DNA from: Pontibacter ruber
GTDB lineage: Bacteria > Bacteroidota > Bacteroidia > Cytophagales > Hymenobacteraceae
Length of the DNA: 64,000 bases
Assembly (NCBI RefSeq): GCF_023630205.1
Contig: NZ_JALPRR010000004.1
Location: 248,001 to 312,000, forward strand
Direction of reading: 5' to 3'
Part shown: positions 43,726 to 52,894 of the stretch, piece by piece
Layout of the letters: each line of letters starts with the position of its first letter
Position numbering within the stretch: the stretch's first letter is position 1
Translations under genes and position numbers: made by a program
Notes under the pieces: generated by a model
Seen by the model: only the letters and a program-made list of their open reading frames with translations
Told to the model about the DNA's origin: nothing
The model's database searches: none

Positions 43726-46700
43726 TTAGAAGATGTAACGAACACCTAACTGACCCTGCCATCTTGAGGCAAACGGAGATACATTGTATGCTCTGCTGTT
43801 AGGATTGTAAGTGAAAGTAGGTTCGTTTGTTGCTTTGTCTCTTCCTGCGTAACGTATCAGTTCATTCGCGTTGTTGTTAACGAAGTACTGACGGCCCCAA
43901 TCTTTGTTGATCATGTTGCCTACGTTGAACACATCGAATGTTACCTGGAAAGTATGTTTCTTCTCAAGTACGCTTACGTAGAAGTCCTGCATCAAGCGCA
44001 GGTCAAACTGGTGTGTCCATGGCATACGGGCACCATGACGCTCCGTATACTGACCGCGACGAGACTTCAGGTACTCATCAGCTTCGATGAACGCATCAAG
44101 TGCTTCCCACTGCTCGTCAGCAGTTGCGATAACGTTTTTCTTGCTATCCAGCAGGTCAACAAGTCTGATTTCGCTTCTGTCGCGCGGAACATACATCAGG
44201 TCGTTTCCACGGTTACCATCGTTGTTCAGGTCCTGAGAGTACAGGTATGTAAATGGCTGACCAGACTGACCTTCGTAGAACAAGGATATTGAAGTTGCGA
44301 AGTTGTTAGCGTAACGGAAAGTATAACCTGTTGTACCTACGATTCTGTGACGTACATCGTAACGAGCATATTCCAGAGCCGGGTCGTTAGGGTTGTTCAC
44401 GATCTGGTTGTATTCCCAGTTAGAAAGAGCTGTTGAGCTGGTACCGCTGTTTACATCTTTCGCCATACCATAAGTATAGGCAACCGAAGTGTTCAGGCCG
44501 TTAGTGAAGTTCTTGCGCAACTGACCAGTGATGCTGTAACGGTAGCCTTTGTTTGTGTTGTCCAGAAGGATTACGTTGGTATAACCACCGTTAACACGAC
44601 GGGCAGAAGTTGAAGAAGCGTAAACATCACGCTTATCTACACCTGGAAGCGTGCCAGTTGGTTCTGTCAGGTTAAGGTTCTTGTAAACTACGTCGTTCAG
44701 TGTCTTGGAATAGATACCTTCTAAAGTAGCTACGATCTCGCCTGGCAGAGTATAATCAAAGGCAAGGTTGCTTCTCCATACCTGAGGAAGTTTGAAGTCT
44801 TCAGAAACTACGTTTACTTCAACAGTTTTGTCAGATGCACCAGCGTTACGCTGCTCTTCTACTTCAGTTACGAATTCAGCAGGGTTGTTCTGGAATACAG
44901 TTCCGAACATGGTACCTGTGTTAGTAAACTGGTTAGACAACCATACGAAAGGTACACGGCCAGTAAAGATACCAGTACCACCACGCACCTGGAATGATCT
45001 GTCTTCAGTAGGAGTATAGTTAAAACCAAAACGAGGAGCCCAAAGGATTTCACCACCTGGCGTGCGGTCTGTTCTAAGACCTGGATAAAGTGCACCAAAG
45101 TCTGCTTCGAACTTCTCATTACGATCAGGAGTATCCGGGAACACCGGAAGGTCAGCACGTAAGCCAAGTGTTAACTTCAGCATGTCAGATACTGTGTACT
45201 CATCCTGTGCATAGAAACCAAGCTGCATCGCATTGAATTCAGCAGCCGGAAGCGGGTTGTTCGGATCAAGTGAGTAAGTTGCCTGAACACGGCTGGCCTT
45301 ACCTGTGTAGAAGTCTTCAAGGCTGTTAAAGTCCCAACGACCGTTCATGTTGTTGATGAACAGGTTACGGAATTTGAAGAATTCGTTGTGTGTACCAACT
45401 GTGATGTTGTGGCTACCTAACTGGTAAGTGAAGTTGTCAGTAAATTCAAAGATGTCCTGATCAAGCTCGTTAGCTGTAGATGAACGCTGTGCACCAAATT
45501 CAATAGTACCAACTGCGTCATTGATTGTTACCTGAGGGAACATGCCACCAGCGATGCTGCGGTTGTCTCTGATACGTGAGTAACCCAGGATCATGTTGTT
45601 AGACATGTTGTTGCCAAAACGGCTGTTCAGTTCAGCTACAGAGCTGTTTGTTTTGCTTTTGAACTGGTACGCATTGTTGCCAAGGCGCACATAGCTACGG
45701 CTTCTGGAGATGTTGTCATCAAAAGCGTCAACAAAGTTGTGACGGATTGTGAACTGATGGTTGTTGTTGATGTTCCAGTCGATACGTGCGAAAACTTTAT
45801 TGCTTTCAGTTTTTCTGTCGATAGTTCCGAAAGAACCAACGTCATAACCATACGTGTCCTGAACGAAGTCAGCCAGTTGCTGTACAGTTGCTGCCGGAAT
45901 CTGAGATTCTGCAGAGCCTGGAGCAAAACGAACCGGCTCAGAAATACGGGTAGCGTCGTAGTTGAAGAAGAAGAAAAGCTTATCTTTCAGGATAGGACCG
46001 CCTACACGTGCACCATACTGGTAGTTGCTGAACTCGTCAGCCTTTACTCTTGGGCCTTCTACAGCCTTACCAATTGTGTTCTGGTTACGTCCGAAGCCGT
46101 AAAAAGAACCTGAGTAATCGTTAGTACCTGAACGGGTAACGGCGTTGATACCACCACCTGTAAAGTTACCAAGCTTCACATCGTAAGGAGCTACTACTAC
46201 TTGAATCTCCTGGATCGCATCCAGAGAGATGGGTTGCGTACCTGCTGAACCACCTGGTGTACCGCTGCCGGAAAGACCGAATACGTCGTTGTTCACGGCA
46301 CCGTCGATGGTGATGTTGTTGTAACGGTTGTTTGAACCACCAATAGAGTTACCAGATGCCTGTGGCGTAAGACGGGTGAAGTCTTGCAAGCTTCTGCTAA
46401 GAGTTGGCAATTGCTCAATCTGCTCACGCGATACGTTTGTAGCAGCACCGGTACGGTTCTGGTTTAAAACATCATCCTGCTGACCAACAATCTCAACCTC
46501 GCTAAGCTGGCGGCTGTTTTCTGAAAGGGTAATATCAACGCGGCCGGTTTGACCTAAGCTCAGCATGATGCCGTCAACGCGTTGCTCCTGATAACCAACA
46601 TACGTTGATCTTACTGTGTATGGGCCGCCTACACGCATGTTCTGGATGTTGTAACGTCCTTCAGCGTCTGTGCCGGCTACATACTGTGTGTTAGTAGAAG

Positions 46701-46857
46701 TGTGAACAGCAATTACCGTTGCGCCTGGTAATCCCATTCCACTCTGGTCTTTTACTGTTCCGCTCATGGCGGCAGTTGTTACACCTTGTCCATAGCTGTA
46801 GTGCATAGTCAGCACCATAGCCAGGAAAAGACATAGCGTACTATAAAACTTTTTCAT
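43726..46857 (-). CDS. TonB-dependent receptor, Oar-like (1043 aa)
   Basis: Same layout as the previous receptor: signal peptide 1-24 (YGQG), carboxypeptidase-regulatory-like domain, plug (TLSRSLQDFTRLTPQASGNS, then INAVTRSGTNDYSGSFYGFG) and barrel ending QLGVRYIF. It is much closer to the third receptor (47067) than to the first. ATG 46857 fits the signal peptide and the promoter; the frame extending to 46911 would run into the -33 element. The substrate is unknown. Confidence 0.88.
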   Translation of the reverse strand: MKKFYSTLCLFLAMVLTMHYSYGQGVTTAAMSGTVKDQSGMGLPGATVIAVHTSTNTQYVAGTDAEGRYNIQNMRVGGPYTVRSTYVGYQEQRVDGIMLSLGQTGRVDITLSENSRQLSEVEIVGQQDDVLNQNRTGAATNVSREQIEQLPTLSRSLQDFTRLTPQASGNSIGGSNNRYNNITIDGAVNNDVFGLSGSGTPGGSAGTQPISLDAIQEIQVVVAPYDVKLGNFTGGGINAVTRSGTNDYSGSFYGFGRNQNTIGKAVEGPRVKADEFSNYQYGARVGGPILKDKLFFFFNYDATRISEPVRFAPGSAESQIPAATVQQLADFVQDTYGYDVGSFGTIDRKTESNKVFARIDWNINNNHQFTIRHNFVDAFDDNISRSRSYVRLGNNAYQFKSKTNSSVAELNSRFGNNMSNNMILGYSRIRDNRSIAGGMFPQVTINDAVGTIEFGAQRSSTANELDQDIFEFTDNFTYQLGSHNITVGTHNEFFKFRNLFINNMNGRWDFNSLEDFYTGKASRVQATYSLDPNNPLPAAEFNAMQLGFYAQDEYTVSDMLKLTLGLRADLPVFPDTPDRNEKFEADFGALYPGLRTDRTPGGEILWAPRFGFNYTPTEDRSFQVRGGTGIFTGRVPFVWLSNQFTNTGTMFGTVFQNNPAEFVTEVEEQRNAGASDKTVEVNVVSEDFKLPQVWRSNLAFDYTLPGEIVATLEGIYSKTLNDVVYKNLNLTEPTGTLPGVDKRDVYASSTSARRVNGGYTNVILLDNTNKGYRYSITGQLRKNFTNGLNTSVAYTYGMAKDVNSGTSSTALSNWEYNQIVNNPNDPALEYARYDVRHRIVGTTGYTFRYANNFATSISLFYEGQSGQPFTYLYSQDLNNDGNRGNDLMYVPRDRSEIRLVDLLDSKKNVIATADEQWEALDAFIEADEYLKSRRGQYTERHGARMPWTHQFDLRLMQDFYVSVLEKKHTFQVTFDVFNVGNMINKDWGRQYFVNNNANELIRYAGRDKATNEPTFTYNPNSRAYNVSPFASRWQGQLGVRYIF

Positions 46858-46881
46858 AAAAGGGTTGATTGATTTTGGACG

Positions 46882-46911
46882 CAAAATTAAGTTGACTTTT
46901 ACACTTTCCAA
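46882..46911 (-). promoter_or_regulatory. Promoter of the second Oar-like receptor gene
   Basis: On the minus strand TTG (46911-46909), exactly 19 bases, then TAATTTTG (46889-46882), with the start codon 24 bases on. The same spacing and leader as at 43346-43375. Confidence 0.8.
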
Positions 46912-47006
46912 CCTTTTATGTATTAATTTATTATTAACTATACAGGGGTTTTAGGCTTGTACAGAAGCATTTATATGATTATATTGCCAGCGTTAATTGA
47001 AGGTGA

Positions 47007-47050
47007 AACAACAAAAACGGCAGGATGAGAGTCCTGCCGTTTTTGTTGTT
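47007..47050 (-). terminator. Terminator of the third Oar-like receptor gene
   Basis: Perfect 19-bp stem, 47007-47025 with 47032-47050. The core CGGCAGGA/TCCTGCCG is GC-rich and the minus-strand 3' arm is T-rich. Confidence 0.9.
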
Positions 47051-47066
47051 TATTGTATGTTATAGC

Positions 47067-50000
47067 CTAGTTAAAGAGGTATCGCAAGCCCAATTGCCCC
47101 TGCCATCTGGAGGAGAACTGGGAAATGTCGTATGACCTGCTGTTCGGGTTGAAGGTAAAGCGCGGTTGCCCGGTTGCCTGATCAAAACCAGTCAGTGTAA
47201 TGATTTCCCTGGCGTTGTTATTCACGAAATACTGCCGTCCCCAGTCCCTGTTAAAGAGGTTGCCTACGTTGAAGATATCAAAGGTTAACTGGAACGTATG
47301 TTTGTTTTCGCCGGCCTCGAAGATAAACTCCTGCATCAGGCGCACATCAAACTGGTGTGTCCACGGCATGCGGGCTCCGTTGCGTTCGGCATAATCGCCA
47401 CGGTTCTCATCCAGGTAATCGTCGCCGTTAATAAAGTTATCAAGTGCCTCCCACTGCTCTTCCGGGCTATAGGTTACACCCGAAGCCCGATCAGTGAGTG
47501 GCACCAGGTTGATATCTTCTCTGCTTCTTGGTATGTACAACAGGTCGTTGCCAAAGTTACCATCCCCGTTCAGGTCGCCGCTGTACAGGTAAGTGAAGGG
47601 CTGCCCTGACTGCCCCTCGTAAAACAGTGAGAGGGTGGTAGCAAAGTTATTGGCATAGCGTATCGTGTAGCCGCCTGAACCGATAAGGCGATGGCGTATG
47701 TCATACCTGGAGTAGCCCAGCTCGGGACTATTCGGGTTGTTCACGATCTGGTTGAACTCGTAGTTAGACAAAGCGGTAGAACTGGTGCCACTGTTTACAT
47801 CCTTCGACTTTCCATAAGTATAAGCTATCATGGTATTCAGGCCGTTGGTAAAATTTTTCTGCAGTTGGCCCGTAATGTTGTAGCGGTGGCCTTTGTTGGT
47901 GTTGTCAAGCAGGATCACGTTGGTAAAATCCGGATCTACGCGTATACTTCGTGTAATGCGCCCTCTGGAATCCACTACAGGGTCACCTTCGGCATCGGTT
48001 ACATAGTAAACGGCACGGTTGTCAGCTGGTCCGCGAAGTGTACCAGTCTGCGGTCCCAGGTTCAGGTCCTTGTATACCACATCATTCAGGGTTTTAGTAT
48101 AGATACCCTCCAGAGTGGCAATTATGCCTAATGGAAGAGTATAGTCGGCGGCGAGATTGCTTCGCCATACTTGTGGCAATTTGAATTCATCTGTAATCAG
48201 GTTGATCTCAAAAGTTTGGCTTGCTGTCGGGTTAACGGCAATCTGGTTGTTCGGATCCGATATAAACTCAAAGCCCTCAGATGGTGCCCGTCTGTCGATG
48301 GTGCCAAGTATAAGACCGTTGTTAATAAACTGATTTGACTGCCATACAAAAGGCACGCGGCCGGTAAAGATGCCGCTACCCCCGCGTACCTGCAGCCCCT
48401 CAACAGTGGTAGGAGAAAAGTTGAAACCCAAACGCGGAGCCCACAATACCTGCCCGCTCGGGGTCTTGTCGGTTCTGTAACCAGGGAAGGATTCTTCGAC
48501 TCCAATGTTACGTCCTGGCTGATCCGGGAAAACGGGGACATCGATGCGCAGACCCAGCGTCAGCTTCAGGGCATCGGTGGCAGTGTACTCATCCTGAACA
48601 TAAAAGCCAAGCTGCATGGCGTTGAACTCAGCTGCCGGACGTGGATCGTCTGGGTTGAGTGAATAGGTAACGCGGGCACGGTCAGGGCGGTCTTCAAAGA
48701 AATCTTCCAGGCTTCGGAAATCCCAGCGGCCATTTAGGTTGTTGATGAACAGGTTGCGGAATTTGAAGAACTCGTTGTGCGTACCTATTGTAAAGTTGTG
48801 CTGGCCGAGTATGTAAGTAAAGTTATCAGTGAACTCAAAGATGTCCTGGTCCAGCTCATTGGCTGTAGAGCTGCGCTGAGAGCCAAATTCAAAGGTCCGG
48901 TCGTTATCCACGATCGTCACCTGAGGGAATAATGCTCCCAGCGTTTGCCTGTCCTCCCGGATGCGGGAATAGCCTAGTATCAGGTTATTGGAAATAGTGT
49001 TGGAGAAACGGCTGTTTATTTCCATCACCGAACTGTTGGTTTTGCTGTTGAACCTATAGGCGTTGTTGCCATACCTTAAAAAGTTGCTGCTTCTGGAGAT
49101 GTTGTCGTCAAAGGCATCAACATAGTTGTGGCGCAGGGTAAGCTGATGCACTGTGCTCAGGTTCCAGTCGAGACGGGCAAAGTACTTGTCACTTTCTGTC
49201 TTTCTGTCTATGTCGCCAAAAGATCCGACGTCATAATCGTAGGTTGTGCTTACAAAGTCAGCGAGCAGCTGCGCCTCATCCAGCGTAATTCTCGACTCAG
49301 CCGAGCCAGGTGCAAAACGAACGGGTTCTTCGATGCGGTTGGCGTCGTAGTTAAGGAAGAAGAAGAGCTTGTCTTTAAGTATAGGGCCACCCACCCGGAT
49401 ACCGTACTGGTAGTTGCTGAATTCATCTGCCCGAACCCTTGGGCCTTCTACAGCCTTGCCTATAGTGTTTTCGTTGCGTCCGAAACCATACAGAGAACCG
49501 CTGAACTGGTTAGTGCCGGAACGGGTTACAGCATTAATACCGCCGCCAGTGAAATTGCCCAGTTTCACGTCGTAAGGAGCCACCACCACCTGGATCTCCT
49601 GGATCGCATCCAGTGAGATGGGTTGCGTACCTGCTGAACCACCTGGAGTACCGCTGCCGGAAAGGCCGAACACGTCATTGTTCACGGCACCGTCGATGGT
49701 GATGTTGTTGTAACGGTTATTGCTGCCTGCGATGGAATTACCGGATGCCTGTGGCGTAAGGCGTGTGAAGTCCTGGAGACTTCGATTTAGGGTTGGGAGG
49801 CGTTCTATTTGTTCGCGTTGCACGTTGGTTGCAGCACCGGTACGGTCTACATTGAAGACGTCGTTTCGAGCTCCTACCACTTCCACCTCGCCCAGTTCGC
49901 GGGCACTCTCCGATAGGGCAAGGTCCACCCGGGCTGTTTGGCCCAGGCTAAGGGTAATATTTTCGACCCGCTGCTCCTGATAACCTACATACGAAGTTGT

Positions 50001-50246
50001 GACGGTGTAGGGGCCTCCCACACGCATGTTCTGTATGTTAAAGCGCCCTTCTGTATCGGTGGTAGCAACGTATTGCGTACTGGTTGGGGTATGAATAGCT
50101 ATAACAGTTGCGCCGGGTAAGGCAGTGCCGCTCTGATCCCTGATAACGCCGGTCATAGCGGCGGTTGTTGCTCCCTGTGCCCATACCAGCTGCGTAAGCA
50201 GCGTCAGCAGAAGGCCAAGCAGCATTCTTTCGTAAAAAATTTTCAT
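47067..50246 (-). CDS. TonB-dependent receptor, Oar-like (1059 aa)
   Basis: Signal peptide 1-24 (VWAQ), carboxypeptidase-regulatory-like domain, plug with TLNRSLQDFTRLTPQASGNS and barrel ending QLGLRYLFN. Strongly similar to the 43726 product, with an insert around residues 760-790 (YYVTDAEGDPVVDSRGRITR) absent from it. Unlike the other two it lacks the shared leader and I find no clean TTG-N19-TAnnTTTG box upstream, so it may be regulated differently. Confidence 0.88.
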   Translation of the reverse strand: MKIFYERMLLGLLLTLLTQLVWAQGATTAAMTGVIRDQSGTALPGATVIAIHTPTSTQYVATTDTEGRFNIQNMRVGGPYTVTTSYVGYQEQRVENITLSLGQTARVDLALSESARELGEVEVVGARNDVFNVDRTGAATNVQREQIERLPTLNRSLQDFTRLTPQASGNSIAGSNNRYNNITIDGAVNNDVFGLSGSGTPGGSAGTQPISLDAIQEIQVVVAPYDVKLGNFTGGGINAVTRSGTNQFSGSLYGFGRNENTIGKAVEGPRVRADEFSNYQYGIRVGGPILKDKLFFFLNYDANRIEEPVRFAPGSAESRITLDEAQLLADFVSTTYDYDVGSFGDIDRKTESDKYFARLDWNLSTVHQLTLRHNYVDAFDDNISRSSNFLRYGNNAYRFNSKTNSSVMEINSRFSNTISNNLILGYSRIREDRQTLGALFPQVTIVDNDRTFEFGSQRSSTANELDQDIFEFTDNFTYILGQHNFTIGTHNEFFKFRNLFINNLNGRWDFRSLEDFFEDRPDRARVTYSLNPDDPRPAAEFNAMQLGFYVQDEYTATDALKLTLGLRIDVPVFPDQPGRNIGVEESFPGYRTDKTPSGQVLWAPRLGFNFSPTTVEGLQVRGGSGIFTGRVPFVWQSNQFINNGLILGTIDRRAPSEGFEFISDPNNQIAVNPTASQTFEINLITDEFKLPQVWRSNLAADYTLPLGIIATLEGIYTKTLNDVVYKDLNLGPQTGTLRGPADNRAVYYVTDAEGDPVVDSRGRITRSIRVDPDFTNVILLDNTNKGHRYNITGQLQKNFTNGLNTMIAYTYGKSKDVNSGTSSTALSNYEFNQIVNNPNSPELGYSRYDIRHRLIGSGGYTIRYANNFATTLSLFYEGQSGQPFTYLYSGDLNGDGNFGNDLLYIPRSREDINLVPLTDRASGVTYSPEEQWEALDNFINGDDYLDENRGDYAERNGARMPWTHQFDVRLMQEFIFEAGENKHTFQLTFDIFNVGNLFNRDWGRQYFVNNNAREIITLTGFDQATGQPRFTFNPNSRSYDISQFSSRWQGQLGLRYLFN

Positions 50247-50374
50247 AATACTTAAAGCAGTTTGGTTAACTAATTACCTATCAACTGCTTATAAGTACGT
50301 AGGTTTTAACTATTTTACCCGGTAAATAAATAAAAATTGGTGATTTAAAGTATTAAGATATAGGGAGTTATACT

Positions 50375-51073
50375 TTAAAAGGGTTCAGGGCGTACGGCTT
50401 TGATAAAGATTTTCTGATAATGCTCTGAGAACAGGTTATTTTCGATAACACCAAGCGAGGTAGAAGCATGAATGAATTTTATTTCCTGGTCGCTGACCAC
50501 TTCTGTTACCATGCCCACATGGGTGATGTTGTTGCTGAACTTGTTGGCCCCAAAAAATACAAGGTCCCCTTCACGAATATCTTTTATGCGTACTTCACTG
50601 CCAAACCGGCTTTGCTCCTCCGAGGTGCGGGGCAGGATCACATCTATACTTTGGAAAGAGGTGCACAGCAGGCCGGAGCAGTCCATGCCTACGCGTGTGG
50701 TGCCTCCCCAGCGGTATGGGGTGCCGGTGTAGGAGCGTGCCGTTTTGATGACGGTCTCGATGTTTTGGTCTACCAGGCGCGGGTTGCTTATGCGGGTGCG
50801 GCTGGTGCGGTCTTTGGTGGCAATGGTTTTGTTGTGGCTTCTTCTGCGGGAAGCCTGCTTCCCGGCCTTACGTGCCTGGCGTTTTTCTTCCGCTATCTGC
50901 CGTGCTGACTTGTAGGTTTCGCCACGCTTGCTGAAAACTGGTTGCGACGACTGACAGGAAGCCATCACGATCAGGAAAAAGATAAATAAAAGGGAAGTGG
51001 TAAAAAGTGTTCTCAAAGCGTAAATTAGTAATAGGTAGTAAAACAAAGTATAACCAATGGCTAAATTAAACAT
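50375..51073 (-). CDS. NlpC/P60 (C40) cell-wall hydrolase lipoprotein (232 aa, start uncertain)
   Basis: Lipobox IVMASC, then a basic linker (KQASRRRSHNK) and an NlpC/P60 domain: YRWGGTTRVGMDCSGL with the catalytic Cys, ITHVGMVTEV with the His, and FIHASTSLGV. It should cleave peptide cross-links or stem peptides in peptidoglycan. ATG 51073 gives an unusually long N-terminus with two hydrophobic stretches. TTG 51016 (MRTLFTTSLLFIFFL) gives a normal lipoprotein signal and may be the true start. Divergent from the GlcD-type gene. Confidence 0.85.
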   Translation of the reverse strand: MFNLAIGYTLFYYLLLIYALRTLFTTSLLFIFFLIVMASCQSSQPVFSKRGETYKSARQIAEEKRQARKAGKQASRRRSHNKTIATKDRTSRTRISNPRLVDQNIETVIKTARSYTGTPYRWGGTTRVGMDCSGLLCTSFQSIDVILPRTSEEQSRFGSEVRIKDIREGDLVFFGANKFSNNITHVGMVTEVVSDQEIKFIHASTSLGVIENNLFSEHYQKIFIKAVRPEPF

Positions 51074-51091
51074 TAGCCATACTATATAAAA

Positions 51092-52495
51092 ATGAAATTT
51101 AACCCAGTTACTCCCGAAATAGCCGCAACGCTAGCTGGCATTGTAGGGCAGGAGCACGTAATAATGCCTGCCTCCGAAGACGACATGCAGCGCTACACGC
51201 ACGACGAAACCGAGGACCTGCGCTACGTTCCGGAGATAGTGCTTAAACCTGCTAACGCTGACGAGATCAGTCGTATTATGCAAGTATGCCAGTTAAACAA
51301 TATACCGGTTACGCCCCGTGGCGCCGGCACGGGTTTAAGTGGCGGCGCGCTGCCGGTGCACAAGGGCGTGGTGCTGTCTACAGAGCGGCTGAACCGGATT
51401 CTGGACATAGACGAGCGTAACCTGCAGGCCACCGTGGAGCCAGGCGTGATCACACAGGTGTTTCAGGAGGCAGTGATCGCGAAGGGCCTGTTTTACCCGC
51501 CAGACCCGTCGAGCCGGGGCAGCTGTTTTCTGGGTGGCAACCTCAGCGAGTCTTCCGGCGGGCCCAGAGCAGTAAAGTATGGCGTAACCAAAGATTATGT
51601 GCTGAACATGGAAGTGGTGCTGCCGTCAGGCGAAATTACCTGGACGGGTGCTAATGTGCTGAAATACGCAACCGGCTATAACCTGACACAGCTGATGGTG
51701 GGCAGTGAAGGAACGCTGGGTATTATCACTAAGATAGTGTTTAAGCTCATCCCGTTCCCGCCTCAAAACCTGGTGATGCTGGTGCCTTTCCGGAAGGAAG
51801 AAGAAGCCTGTGCGGCTGTTTCTAAAATTTTTATGGCAGGCATGGTGCCCTCAGCGCTGGAGTTTATGGAGCGAGAAGCCATCGAATGGGGACTCCGGTA
51901 CCTGCAACAGCACATGACCATACCTGAAGATGTTCAGGCGCACCTGCTTGTTGAATTAGATGGCAACGACATGGACCTGCTGTATAAAGACGCGGAGCGG
52001 GTGTATGAAGTGCTCGAGCAGTTTGATATAGGCGAGATACTGATTGCGGATAACGAAAAGCAGAAAGAAGAGCTCTGGCGCCTGCGCCGGTGCGTGGGGC
52101 ATGCCGTGAAAAGTAACTCTGTTTATAAAGAAGAAGATACCGTGGTGCCGCGCGCCGAACTGCCGGTACTGCTGAAAGGAGTGAAGGAGATCGGAGCCAG
52201 GTATAACTTCAAGTCGGTGTGTTACGGCCACGCCGGGGATGGCAACCTGCACATCAACATCGTGAAAGGCCATATGTCGGATGACGACTGGAACAACAAG
52301 CTGCCCGAAGGTATAAAAGAGATTTTCCGCTTGTGCGTATCCTTGGGAGGCACCATTTCCGGGGAACATGGCATTGGCCTGGTGCAGCGGCCATACATTG
52401 ATATCGCCTTAAATGAAGTACAGCTGCGGCTCATGCGGGGCATCAAAGAGCTGTTTGATCCGAAAGGTATACTTAATCCGGGAAAGATATTCTAG
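51092..52495 (+). CDS. FAD-linked oxidase, GlcD / D-lactate dehydrogenase type (467 aa)
   Basis: The FAD-binding PCMH domain has VTPRGAGTGLSGGALPVHKG and PDPSSRGSCFLGGNLSESSG. The C-terminal substrate domain has CYGHAGDGNLHINIV and ISGEHGIGLVQR, with the His residues of the GlcD/LDH-D/D2HGDH group. It oxidises a 2-hydroxy acid such as glycolate or D-lactate. GlcE/GlcF partners are not adjacent, so a single-subunit enzyme is likely. Start ATG 51092. Confidence 0.88.
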   Translation: MKFNPVTPEIAATLAGIVGQEHVIMPASEDDMQRYTHDETEDLRYVPEIVLKPANADEISRIMQVCQLNNIPVTPRGAGTGLSGGALPVHKGVVLSTERLNRILDIDERNLQATVEPGVITQVFQEAVIAKGLFYPPDPSSRGSCFLGGNLSESSGGPRAVKYGVTKDYVLNMEVVLPSGEITWTGANVLKYATGYNLTQLMVGSEGTLGIITKIVFKLIPFPPQNLVMLVPFRKEEEACAAVSKIFMAGMVPSALEFMEREAIEWGLRYLQQHMTIPEDVQAHLLVELDGNDMDLLYKDAERVYEVLEQFDIGEILIADNEKQKEELWRLRRCVGHAVKSNSVYKEEDTVVPRAELPVLLKGVKEIGARYNFKSVCYGHAGDGNLHINIVKGHMSDDDWNNKLPEGIKEIFRLCVSLGGTISGEHGIGLVQRPYIDIALNEVQLRLMRGIKELFDPKGILNPGKIF

Positions 52496-52502
52496 CAACT
52501 TC

Positions 52503-52563
52503 AAAGTATAAAACAGCAACAGGCGCCAATTTATACTTGGCGCCTGTTGCTGTTTTATACTTT
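52503..52563. terminator. Bidirectional terminator with AAGTATA at the stem base
   Basis: Perfect 27-bp stem, 52503-52529 with 52537-52563. The outer part is AAAGTATAAAACAGC and the inner part AACAGGCGCCAA. It lies between the convergent GlcD-type gene and the 52588 gene. Confidence 0.88.
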
Positions 52564-52587
52564 TCCTGTCTGCTCCAAAAGCAGGAT

Positions 52588-52881
52588 CTAAGACTTCTTA
52601 TTATCCGGCTTCTTTGCAGTATTCTCCTTTTTGTATGCGCTTTGCTGCTCGGCCATGTTCTCATCCAGCTCACGCAGGTTGTGCCACGACTCCATCAGGT
52701 TGCGGTGCGACTCGTTTAAAGGAGCCTGTTGCTGGGGTTCGGATTGGGGTTGGGGTTGGGGTTGCGCCTTTGCCGAAGGGTTATGCATGGTATAAAGCTG
52801 TTCCTGTGGCTGCTGCGCGTCCTTCTCGGTAGATTGATGAGCACGCAAAACAGCTTCTTCTAAGGATTTATTCGTCTTCAT
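52588..52881 (-). CDS. Small Gln/Pro-rich hypothetical protein (97 aa)
   Basis: Hydrophilic protein, no signal peptide. Residues 38-52 are a Gln-Pro tract (AKAQPQPQPQSEPQQQ) encoded by a tandem run of the hexamer TTGGGG (52740-52765 on the plus strand). The flanks are charged helices (ESHRNLMESWHNLRELDENM). Probably disordered. It lies 13 bases from the hydrolase gene and could be cotranscribed with it. Confidence 0.5.
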   Translation of the reverse strand: MKTNKSLEEAVLRAHQSTEKDAQQPQEQLYTMHNPSAKAQPQPQPQSEPQQQAPLNESHRNLMESWHNLRELDENMAEQQSAYKKENTAKKPDNKKS

Positions 52882-52894
52882 GGTGTACTAGGGG

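Noticed and set aside
40070..50246. SusC/SusD-type polysaccharide utilisation locus
   Set aside because: No SusD lipoprotein and no glycoside hydrolase beside the receptors; the plug and tail motifs are Oar-like.
52738..52766. CRISPR-like or satellite array
   Set aside because: Short perfect hexamer run within a coding region, without spacers.
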